From positions 1 to 8,576 of the forward strand of contig VXXH01000290.1 of assembly GCA_009835515.1 (NCBI GenBank): a DNA stretch of 8,576 nucleotides, given 5' to 3'. The position numbers and the translations under genes are program-made. The notes beneath the pieces were generated by a model. That model saw only the letters and a list, made by a program, of their open reading frames with translations. It was not told the origin of the DNA and did not search any database. This document shows, piece by piece, positions 1-6,172 of the stretch; position 1 is the first letter of the stretch, and each line of letters starts with the position of its first letter. The stretch comes from Candidatus Poribacteria bacterium. Its GTDB lineage: Bacteria; Poribacteria; WGA-4E; WGA-3G.

Positions 1-207
1 GTATTTCTATTTGGCTTACCGGAAGTAGATTCAGAGATGATTACCCAAGAAATCATAATCCATAGTGATGCTAAAGAGAAGATCAGAGCAACGTTAGAAA
101 AAATGGGAATCTCGGGAAAAACCTTATTTTCCGATCTGCTCGGTTTCTTTGAGAGAAACAGTGCTGCACAACCCTACAATCTGACAGTTGACGCGCTTGG
201 CGACTGA
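1..207 (+). CDS. C-terminal fragment of a probable FRG-domain protein (5' end outside window)
   Basis: Frame 1 is open from the first base to the TGA at 205-207, giving 68 residues of a gene that begins upstream. The fragment runs from a hydrophobic VFLFGLPEV stretch through an EIIIHSDAKEKIRATLEKMGI segment to GKTLFSDLLGFFERN and a short polar tail. A beta-strand with 'I.I...AK..I...L..MGI' followed by '.LF.DL.GF' is how FRG domains (Pfam FRG, named for a Phe-Arg-Gly motif) usually end. The diagnostic FRG motif itself would lie upstream and cannot be seen. The molecular function of FRG domains is poorly established. The stop lies 11 bp before the TPR gene, whose GAGGG ribosome-binding site (206-210) overlaps this stop, so the two genes are probably translated from one transcript. 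The family call rests only on the C-terminus. Confidence 0.55.
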   Translation, partial: VFLFGLPEVDSEMITQEIIIHSDAKEKIRATLEKMGISGKTLFSDLLGFFERNSAAQPYNLTVDALGD

Positions 208-218
208 GGGATACTACT

Positions 219-1475
219 ATGAATAAGAAGTTAAACGATATAGATGATCTTTTCTCCAAACATTCGCGACGCGGTGACCAGAGGCTGTTCGCGAAAAAAT
301 ACGACGAAGCCATTGAAGATTACAATAAGGCGATTGAACTGAAACCCGATTACGCGCCTATCTACAGTATACGCGGGTATGCTTACCGTATCAAAGGCGA
401 GTTTGAATCTGCTATCAAAGACTATACCAAACTGATAGAACTCAGACCAAATAATGCCGATGCTTATTGTGATCGTGGGATTGCCTACAGCAAAAATGGT
501 GAATTCGAGCGCGCCATCCAAGACTTTAACAAAGCGATTGAACTTAAACCGAGCTTTGCCGATGTCTACAATGGTCGTGGCTTGACGTACCTCCAGATGA
601 ATCAAGTTGACCTCGCTATCAAGGACTATAATACAGCAATACAACTGAGACCCGATTTTGCCAAGGCATATAACAATCGTGGCATTGCTTACCGCGAGAA
701 AGGCGAGTTCGATCAGACCATTGATGATACTACTAAGGCTATAGAACTGTCCCCAAATTCCTCTCACACCTACAGCAATCGCGGTAATGCCTATGTCAAA
801 AAAGGCTTATCGAACCTCGCTATCAAAGACTATAACAAGGCAATACAACTGAATCCTGAACTTGCCGAAGCCTATTGCAATCGCGGTGTTGCTTACGAGC
901 ATACGGGTGAATTTGAGCGTGCTATCGAAGACCACACCAAAGCAATAGAACTGCAACCTGATTATGTAGAGGCATATAACAATCGGGGGGTGGTTTACAA
1001 CAAAAAGGACGAAGCTGATCTTGCCATCAAAGACTTTAGCAAAGCGATTGAACTTAAACCGGAATTTGCCAATGCCTACGGCAGTCGTGGTTACGCTTAT
1101 TATACCAAAGGTGAACTTGAGCTCGCCATTAAGGATTATGACACGGCGATACAGCTCAAGCCAGTTTTTGCTGAGGCATATAACAATCGCGGCCTCACTT
1201 ACCTTGTCAAAAGTGAACTGGAGCGTGCTATTGAAGATTTAAATAAAGCGATTGAACTTAAATCCGATTATTCCGAGGCATATTACAATCGTGGCGTAGT
1301 ATGGTCGCGGCTGCAACAGTGGGAAAAAGCGAGATTAGACCTGACCGTCGCTAAAATCATCGGGAAAGACAGTATCCGCTCACTCCAATACACCAGTAGA
1401 AACGTCGTCAACGTTGAACAGATGCCCGGTGTCAATCCACCAGAAGACATCGCCGCAATGCTGACCCCTCCATAA
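219..1475 (+). CDS. Tetratricopeptide repeat protein, about 11 TPR units
   Basis: A 418-residue protein made almost wholly of 34-residue TPR units. A degenerate first unit covers about residues 19-47. Ten units of exactly 34 residues follow from residue 48 to 387, each with the pattern (A)Y.NRG.AY...GE.E.AI.DY.KAIEL.P....A. TPR arrays form right-handed helical scaffolds that bind partner proteins, and no catalytic domain is present. There is no signal peptide or membrane segment, so it is probably cytoplasmic. After the last unit comes a 31-residue tail ending PEDIAAMLTPP, which differs from the repeats and may be a docking or family-specific cap. The start at 219 is supported by GAGGG at 206-210, eight bases upstream, placed over the stop of the FRG-like gene. 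The link to that gene suggests the TPR protein partners it, but this is inference. Confidence 0.93.
   Translation: MNKKLNDIDDLFSKHSRRGDQRLFAKKYDEAIEDYNKAIELKPDYAPIYSIRGYAYRIKGEFESAIKDYTKLIELRPNNADAYCDRGIAYSKNGEFERAIQDFNKAIELKPSFADVYNGRGLTYLQMNQVDLAIKDYNTAIQLRPDFAKAYNNRGIAYREKGEFDQTIDDTTKAIELSPNSSHTYSNRGNAYVKKGLSNLAIKDYNKAIQLNPELAEAYCNRGVAYEHTGEFERAIEDHTKAIELQPDYVEAYNNRGVVYNKKDEADLAIKDFSKAIELKPEFANAYGSRGYAYYTKGELELAIKDYDTAIQLKPVFAEAYNNRGLTYLVKSELERAIEDLNKAIELKSDYSEAYYNRGVVWSRLQQWEKARLDLTVAKIIGKDSIRSLQYTSRNVVNVEQMPGVNPPEDIAAMLTPP
360..1379 (+). repeat. Ten tandem 102-bp units inside the TPR gene
   Basis: The ten full TPR units correspond to exactly 1020 bp with no length change between units. 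Some units remain very similar at DNA level. For example 521-550 and 1031-1060 differ at only one of 30 positions, an offset of 510 bp (five units), and the 16-base string AAAGCGATTGAACTTA recurs at 531, 1041 and 1245. Such arrays can expand or contract by recombination in multiples of 102 bp without shifting the frame. Confidence 0.85.
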
Positions 1476-1506
1476 GACCACACCACTGAGACAATTCGCC
1501 TTTCCC

Positions 1507-1536
1507 TTGACTTTCCGCTCCAGATTCTGGTATCCT
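1507..1536 (+). promoter_or_regulatory. Candidate sigma70-type promoter for the alcohol dehydrogenase gene
   Basis: TTGACT (1507-1512, five of six to consensus) is followed after 18 bp by TATCCT (1531-1536, four of six). It lies in the 156-bp gap after the TPR gene and would start transcription near 1543, about 90 bases before the ATG at 1632. A small inverted repeat, ATCCT-tttat-AGGAT (1532-1546), overlaps the -10 box and could be incidental. The rest of the gap is AT-rich with no visible terminator. Confidence 0.35.
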
Positions 1537-1631
1537 TTTATAGGATTTATACAATACCATTATAGTATTCATACACCACGATCTTCTACCGGCACGCATT
1601 ACAAGCGCGCCATATTATATCGGATTCATTT

Positions 1632-2756
1632 ATGGAAACCTTTGATTGTGAACTGAAACAACAGATCATCTACGGTGATAACACGATTGAAAGGCTCGGT
1701 GAACTGACGCGTTCACTCGGTGGCAGTCGGATTCTCCTCACGACAGATCCCGGCATCGAAAAGGTAGGTATCCTCGCGAGAGCCGTCTCAGCGTTGCAAA
1801 GCGAAAGGATCGCCGCCTACGTTTATGCCGATGTCACGCCCAACCCGACGACAGAGGATGTCGAAGCTGCCGTCGAAGTTGCAGAAACCAACGCACCGAT
1901 AGACCTTATCATCGGACTCGGCGGTGGCAGCTCGATGGATTGTGCGAAGGGTGCGAACTTCCTGCTCACAAACGGCGGTAAAATGGCGGATTATTGGGGC
2001 ACCAACAAAGCGGCAGAACCGATGCTGCCCTCTATCGGGATCCCGACGACTATTGGTACCGGTAGCGAGGCACAGTCGTTCGCACTCATCTCGCAACCAG
2101 AGACGCACATTAAAATGGCGTGTGGCGATAAAAAGGCACGGTTCGGTACTGTAATTTTGGATGCAACGCTCACCAAGACCTTGCCGACACCGATTGCAGC
2201 GATTACGGCGATAGATGCCATCGCACATGCCGTTGAAAGCTTCGTCTCAACCCGACATAACCCAATGTCCCGTATGTTTGCACGGCACGCATGGGAGTTG
2301 CTAAACACGAACTTTGAGGCATGTCTCGCTGAAGTCCAAAGCTCCGCAGCGCGCAGCAAGATGCTTTTTGGTGCCTATCTCGCTGGACTGGCGATTGAAA
2401 ACTCAATGCTCGGTGCTGCACACGCCTGTGCCAACCCGTTAACAGCGAGATATGATGTCATTCACGGCGTTGCCGTCGCGTTAATGTTACCGCACGTTAT
2501 CCGATTCAATAGTGCTATCGCAGGAGATGCCTATCATGAGCTGTACCCAGACGGAGATTTAGCGGACAGAATCACAAAACTAAAACAGGTTGGCAATCTA
2601 CCGAACAGACTCCGGGATTACCCTGTCCAATACACGATAGGCACAGCAGACCTACCGATATTGGCAAAGGAAGCGGCGACACAGTGGACAGCGCAGTTCA
2701 ACCCGCGTCCTTTGAATATTAGCGATTTTATGAAACTCTATGAACAGGTTTATTGA
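1632..2756 (+). CDS. Iron-containing (group III) alcohol dehydrogenase
   Basis: A 374-residue protein of the Fe-ADH family (Pfam PF00465), NAD(P)-dependent enzymes that interconvert alcohols and aldehydes or ketones. The N-terminal Rossmann-like half has the nucleotide-binding GGGSSMD motif at about residues 97-103 and TIGTGSE at 140-146. The helical half carries the four metal ligands at the expected spacing: D195 and H199 in AIDAIAHAVE, and H264 and H278 fourteen residues apart. The length matches the family (about 380). The second histidine usually seen in the HxxxH-P-L block is Asn here (N268, in ACANPL), so proton relay or substrate range may differ from FucO-type enzymes. The specific substrate cannot be read from sequence. 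A weak GGA sits seven bases before the ATG. The 3' end overlaps by 17 bp an alternative upstream start of the next gene. Confidence 0.92.
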   Translation: METFDCELKQQIIYGDNTIERLGELTRSLGGSRILLTTDPGIEKVGILARAVSALQSERIAAYVYADVTPNPTTEDVEAAVEVAETNAPIDLIIGLGGGSSMDCAKGANFLLTNGGKMADYWGTNKAAEPMLPSIGIPTTIGTGSEAQSFALISQPETHIKMACGDKKARFGTVILDATLTKTLPTPIAAITAIDAIAHAVESFVSTRHNPMSRMFARHAWELLNTNFEACLAEVQSSAARSKMLFGAYLAGLAIENSMLGAAHACANPLTARYDVIHGVAVALMLPHVIRFNSAIAGDAYHELYPDGDLADRITKLKQVGNLPNRLRDYPVQYTIGTADLPILAKEAATQWTAQFNPRPLNISDFMKLYEQVY

Positions 2757-2801
2757 AATACAAGCATTTGTACGGAATCCAATACACTCAAAGAAACCGA
2801 A

Positions 2802-2880
2802 GGCTACGGCACAACGACGTGTGCCTGCTACTTTTAAGAGATTAATGGCTACGGCACAACGGCGTGTGCCTGCTACCTTT
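2802..2880 (+). repeat. Two copies of a 34-bp interspersed-type repeat, 45 bp apart
   Basis: Copy 1 (2802-2835) and copy 2 (2847-2880) begin GGCTACGGCACAACG and agree at 32 of 34 positions. Each contains the hairpin-forming pair GGCACA...TGTGCC with a six-base loop. Their 45-bp spacing is a multiple of three, so both read as ATAQRRVPATF in the frame of the following gene. Short GC-rich palindromic repeats of this kind are usually scattered through intergenic DNA. I believe similar elements occur widely in poribacterial genomes, but that is recollection. Copy 2 merges into the signal peptide of the propeller gene. Confidence 0.8.
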
Positions 2881-3984
2881 CTCATTCTTATCCTTCTGCT
2901 TAGCATCGCAAACGCAACGCTGGGTAACTGGATAAGTTTTCGTGGCGATCCACAACTCACGGGTGTTGCGGATTCTGATCTCCCGGATAACCCGCAATTG
3001 CTCTGGACTTTTCAAGCAGGAGATATGATTGAGTCCACCGCCGCAGTCATTGATGGAACAGTCTATATCGGCGCGTTGGATGGTACCCTCTACGCCATCA
3101 ATGCGGAAACAGGCGAAAAGAGATGGACCTACCAGACGAACAGCTCAATCAAAGCATCACCCGCTATCCATGATGGTGTTGTCCACTTCGGTGACGGCGA
3201 TGGTGTCTTTCATGCAGTAGACATCAACACCCACGAAATGAAATGGCAGTTTCAGACAGAGGGTGAAATCATATCGTCGGCAAATTTTGCTGACGACCGT
3301 GTGTTATTCGGTTCCTACGACGGATTCCTCTACTGCCTCAACAGCGAAAACGGAGCGTTGGTCTGGAAATTTGAGACGGAAGGATATGTCCACGGCACCC
3401 CCGGTGTCTGGACACAACCTGAAAGCGGATCTGGCGATGCCAAAAACTTCGTGATTGTCACCGGATGCGACAGCTATCTCCGCGTTATTAATATCAACGA
3501 CGGCACACAGACCCAACAGGTAGAACTCGGCGCGTATGTCGCCGCAAGTCCTGCGATTTCACAAAATAGGGTCTATTGTGGCACGTATGGCACCGAGATA
3601 TTGGGGGTCGCGTTAGACACAGGGGAAATCGCGTGGCGGTATCGGCACCCGAAACGGCAATTTCCATTTTTCGCTTCAGCCGCCCTCACCGAGAACAGCG
3701 TTATTATTGGTGGACGCGATAAGATGGTGCACGCCCTCTCACGGGAAACCGGAGAACCGATATGGACTTATACCACCAAATCCAGCATTGAGTCCTCAGC
3801 TGTTATCACTGGCACACGCGCTTTTTTGGGGACAACGCGTGGGTTGGTCATCGCATTAGATATTACGACCGGGGCATCGGTGTGGGAATTTGCGACAGGT
3901 TCGTCTATCACCGCATCTCCGAGTGTCTCAGACGGTAAAATCTACATCGGCACTGAGGACGGCATCCTCTATTGTTTTGGATGA
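2845..3984 (+). CDS. Secreted PQQ-like (BamB-type) eight-bladed beta-propeller protein
   Basis: From the ATG at 2845 this is a 379-residue exported protein. It has a signal peptide with n-region MATAQRRVPAT, h-region FLILILLLSIA and probable cleavage after A22-N23-A24. The mature part consists of PQQ_2-type repeats (Pfam PF13360) of about 40 residues, with the recurring pattern I.ASPA..DG.VY.G..DG.LYA.D..TGE..W.F.T. Seven full blades are visible, and the last half-blade (ending YIGTEDGILYCFG) probably closes with the N-terminal LLWTFQAGD strand to make eight, as in BamB. Residues for PQQ-dependent catalysis are not evident, so a binding or scaffolding role in the periplasm is likelier. An in-frame ATG at 2740 would add 35 residues made mostly of the repeat and give an unusually long n-region. 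AAGAG at 2836-2840 sits four bases before 2845. Confidence 0.88.
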   Translation: MATAQRRVPATFLILILLLSIANATLGNWISFRGDPQLTGVADSDLPDNPQLLWTFQAGDMIESTAAVIDGTVYIGALDGTLYAINAETGEKRWTYQTNSSIKASPAIHDGVVHFGDGDGVFHAVDINTHEMKWQFQTEGEIISSANFADDRVLFGSYDGFLYCLNSENGALVWKFETEGYVHGTPGVWTQPESGSGDAKNFVIVTGCDSYLRVININDGTQTQQVELGAYVAASPAISQNRVYCGTYGTEILGVALDTGEIAWRYRHPKRQFPFFASAALTENSVIIGGRDKMVHALSRETGEPIWTYTTKSSIESSAVITGTRAFLGTTRGLVIALDITTGASVWEFATGSSITASPSVSDGKIYIGTEDGILYCFG

Positions 3985-4016
3985 TTCCGATGTATTAAGT
4001 GAAAACCTCTCAGTAA

Positions 4017-4045
4017 TGCACAAATGTCCGATTTCACGTTATAGT
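4017..4045 (+). promoter_or_regulatory. Candidate promoter for the radical SAM gene
   Basis: TGCACA (4017-4022, four of six to TTGACA) and TATAGT (4040-4045, five of six to TATAAT) are separated by exactly 17 bp in the 168-bp gap between the propeller gene and the radical SAM gene. Transcription would begin near 4052. No terminator is visible between the propeller stop and this site, so read-through from upstream is also possible. Confidence 0.35.
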
Positions 4046-4152
4046 ATGCTACAAAACGAGGCGGACTTATACCAACATCATAAATCACATCTCGTGCCAC
4101 AGGATGAGATAAATATCAAGGCACATGTAAGCAAGATAAAGGAGTAGAAACA

Positions 4153-5493
4153 ATGCCTGAAACAAAACCGGAACCCGCAACAGCAGGCATAGATTCAAAG
4201 GACACAACCGTAGGGAGCGTCTTCGTTTCCAACTACCCACCGTATTCCACATGGGGCGAATCCGATGTGCCAGAAGTGCATCGTGTTCTCGATGAACCAC
4301 CGCGCCCAGAGGCAAACTTAGGGCTTTACCTCCATATCCCGTTCTGTCGGAAACGGTGTAAATTCTGCTATTTTCGCGTCTACACAGACAAAAACAGTTC
4401 CGAGATTGATACATATCTGAACACACTCGCGAAAGAGGTCGAACTTTACAGTGCACAACCCGCGATCGCAAATCGCCCGTTACGCTTCGTCTATTTTGGT
4501 GGTGGTACGCCCTCCTATATCAGCGTCAAACACTTGACGGCTCTCGTTGATAGGGTGAAAAACGTGATGCCGTGGGACGCGGCTGAAGAAGTAGCGTTTG
4601 AGTGTGAACCCGGGACCTTGACGGAAAAGAAACTCGATGCCATCAAAGAAATCGGTGTCACCCGACTCAGCCTCGGCGTTGAGAATCTGAACGACGAAAT
4701 CCTCGCTGAAAACGGGAGAGCGCATCTCTCCAAAGAGGTTTATCGCATCGCACCGTGGATAAAGGGATTAGCATTCGATCAGGTTAACATTGACCTTATC
4801 TCAGGCATGATAGGCGAAACATGGGAAAGTTGGCGTGAGACCGTTAGAAAGACGATTGAACTCGATCCGGACAGCATCACCGTCTATCAACTCGAACTGC
4901 CGTTCAATACCGTTTATTCCAAGGACATCCTCGGTGGCGACGCATTGCCGGTGGCAGATTGGAAGTTGAAGCGTGAATGGCACCAATACGCTTTTGAACA
5001 ATTCGCGCAAGCGGGTTATGAACAATCCAGTGCGTACACTGTTCTGAAGAAAGATAAACACTGTCAGTTCGTCTATCGCGACGCAGTCTGGCAGGGCAGT
5101 GATATGATAGGCACAGGCGTTGCCTCTTTCTCACACCTCAGCGGAATCCATTTTCAAAACGCACCCTCATGGGGAGACTACCTCGGCCACCTTGCGGAAG
5201 ATAGACTCCCAATTTACCGTGCACTGAAACCGACGGAATCTGAACGTCTGACACGGGAGATGATACTGCAGCTCAAACTCGGTAAAATCAGCCCTTCCTA
5301 CTTCCAAGCAAAGTTCAACGCAGATATCCTCAATATTTATGCCGAAGCCTATGAAAAACTGCAAAACGATGGTATGCTGCGTGTCAATGCTGCATCAGAT
5401 GAGATCCAACTGACACAACGTGGATTGCTCCGAGTCGATAGTTTGCTGCCAGCGTTCTATGCCCCTGAATACCAGAACACACGATATACCTAA
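4153..5493 (+). CDS. HemN/HemW-like radical SAM enzyme (coproporphyrinogen III oxidase family protein)
   Basis: A 446-residue radical SAM protein with the CxxxCxxC iron-sulfur motif at C65, C69 and C72 inside LYLHIPFCRKRCKFCYF. Other family motifs are FGGGTPS (115-121), the ECEPGT strand (150-155), SLGVEN (173-178), NGRAH (187-191) and NIDLISGM (212-219). A C-terminal region (about 360-440) containing LTQRGLLRVD resembles the HemN_C winged-helix part. It lacks the fourth cysteine of true HemN (Phe at that position, as in HemW), and its N-terminus reads NYPPYSTW instead of the PRYTSYPT of HemN. It is therefore probably not the anaerobic haem-pathway oxidase. Haem handling (HemW-like) or HemN-like class C methyltransferase/cyclopropanase chemistry are alternatives. 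A strong AAAGGAG (4138-4144) lies eight bases before the ATG. Confidence 0.85.
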   Translation: MPETKPEPATAGIDSKDTTVGSVFVSNYPPYSTWGESDVPEVHRVLDEPPRPEANLGLYLHIPFCRKRCKFCYFRVYTDKNSSEIDTYLNTLAKEVELYSAQPAIANRPLRFVYFGGGTPSYISVKHLTALVDRVKNVMPWDAAEEVAFECEPGTLTEKKLDAIKEIGVTRLSLGVENLNDEILAENGRAHLSKEVYRIAPWIKGLAFDQVNIDLISGMIGETWESWRETVRKTIELDPDSITVYQLELPFNTVYSKDILGGDALPVADWKLKREWHQYAFEQFAQAGYEQSSAYTVLKKDKHCQFVYRDAVWQGSDMIGTGVASFSHLSGIHFQNAPSWGDYLGHLAEDRLPIYRALKPTESERLTREMILQLKLGKISPSYFQAKFNADILNIYAEAYEKLQNDGMLRVNAASDEIQLTQRGLLRVDSLLPAFYAPEYQNTRYT

Positions 5494-5541
5494 GCAACCT
5501 GACTCAATGGATATGTTTTCTATCATGGAAGGAGTGAAAAT

Positions 5542-5778
5542 ATGGATACTAAACTCATCGTATCTAACCCGTCAATTATGATGGGCAAACCTGTTATTGC
5601 AGGCACCCGCATCCCCGTCGAATTGATCTTAGAAAAGCTTGCCGCTGGCGAGACGATTGCGCAATTACTTGAAGAGTATCCGCGCTTAACTGAGGGCGGT
5701 GTACGTGCAGCACTTCATTTTGCCTCTCAGGCTCTTCGAGCTGATGTTGTTTATCCAATCGCTGAAGGAACGCCATGA
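5542..5778 (+). CDS. DUF433 family antitoxin
   Basis: A 78-residue protein with the whole DUF433 (Pfam PF04255) pattern: an N-terminal strand with ..SNPSIMMGKPVIAGTRIPVELILEKLAAGET, then IAQLLEEYPRLTEGGVRAALHFASQAL. The 'GKPVIAGTRIPV' core and 'EEYPRLT...V.AAL.FA' helix are characteristic. DUF433 proteins are small winged-helix-like antitoxins usually paired with a DUF5615/PIN-like partner, as here: its TGA overlaps the next ATG in an ATGA arrangement. A strong GGAAGGAG (5527-5534) is seven bases upstream of the ATG. It begins only 48 bp after the radical SAM stop and no clear promoter is visible in that gap, so it may be transcribed from upstream or from a site inside that gene. Autoregulation by the pair is typical of TA modules but no operator is visible. 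Confidence 0.93.
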   Translation: MDTKLIVSNPSIMMGKPVIAGTRIPVELILEKLAAGETIAQLLEEYPRLTEGGVRAALHFASQALRADVVYPIAEGTP

Positions 5779-6128
5779 ATCTACTTGCGGACGAGAGCAT
5801 CGGCAAGTCAATTGTGAATGAACTTCGACAAAATGGTCATAACGTATTATACATTGCCGAATTTGCCCCAAGTATCGATGACGAGGCAGTGCTGTATCAA
5901 GCCAACCTAAACCGTGCACTCCTACTTACCGAAGATAAAGATTTTGGTGAACTTGTCTTCCGTCAAGGATTAGTACACATGGGTGTAGTGCTTGTTCGTC
6001 TTTCGGGTTTATCCTTACCAGCAAAAGCAACAAGTATTTCAACAGTCTTAGCGAATCACGAGGATGAATTGCTGGAAGCTTTCAGCGTTATTTCACCCGG
6101 AAGGGTTAGAATTCGCCAGGGACTATAA
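5775..6128 (+). CDS. DUF5615 family PIN-like protein (probable toxin)
   Basis: A 117-residue protein of the DUF5615 PIN-like family (Pfam PF18480, related to Mut7-C). The N-terminal strand NLLADESIG carries acidic residues D6 and E7. A second acidic cluster lies at D35-D36 (SIDDEAVL), and the third at LLTEDKDFGEL with D54 and D56, followed by the GVVLVRLSG strand with R75. These positions fit the metal-binding acidic pocket of PIN-type ribonucleases. The family is predicted to cleave RNA, but few members have been tested. It overlaps the DUF433 antitoxin gene by four bases, implying coupled translation. Length and motifs look intact, so the toxin is probably functional. Confidence 0.9.
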   Translation: MNLLADESIGKSIVNELRQNGHNVLYIAEFAPSIDDEAVLYQANLNRALLLTEDKDFGELVFRQGLVHMGVVLVRLSGLSLPAKATSISTVLANHEDELLEAFSVISPGRVRIRQGL

Positions 6129-6153
6129 TCAATTATACTACAGCAGTTATACT
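6124..6153 (+). promoter_or_regulatory. Cluster of three -10-like hexamers before the CoA ligase gene
   Basis: TATAAT (6124-6129), TATACT (6134-6139) and TATACT (6148-6153) lie in or next to the 44-bp gap before the ligase gene. None has a recognisable -35 box at 16-18 bp, and the gap is simply AT-rich, so this is only a possible start region. It is listed because the downstream gene has only a weak ribosome site and no other visible promoter. Confidence 0.2.
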
Positions 6154-6172
6154 CAAATTACACACAAGAAAC

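Noticed and set aside
231..767. 178-codon minus-strand open frame opposite the TPR gene
   Set aside because: It is the antisense of a regular 102-bp repeat array, which keeps frames open artificially; the protein has no recognisable family and the + strand TPR gene is clear.
360..1379. CRISPR-like array
   Set aside because: The regular 102-bp periodicity is the coding repeat of TPR units, with no short identical repeats separated by unique spacers.
1788..2359. Minus-strand open frames opposite the alcohol dehydrogenase
   Set aside because: Cys- and Arg-rich composition with no family resemblance; they mirror a well-supported + strand gene.
2740..2844. Earlier ATG (2740) as the start of the propeller gene
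   Set aside because: It would give a 35-residue extension of repeat-derived sequence ahead of a normal signal peptide and overlap the ADH gene by 17 bp; possible, but less likely than 2845.
2847..2925. Twin-arginine (Tat) signal for the propeller protein
   Set aside because: The QRRVPATF segment has two Arg but not the S/T-RR-x-F-L-K pattern, and the hydrophobic core is strongly Leu/Ile-rich as in Sec signals.
2652..2960. Minus-strand 102-codon frame containing two copies of VAGTRRCAVA
   Set aside because: The repeated peptide is only the reverse reading of the 34-bp nucleotide repeat, and the frame overlaps two good genes.
4018..4147. 43-codon + strand frame (MHKCPISRY...) in the gap before the radical SAM gene
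   Set aside because: No ribosome site, no recognisable motif, and it covers the candidate promoter and the ribosome site of the next gene; most likely chance.
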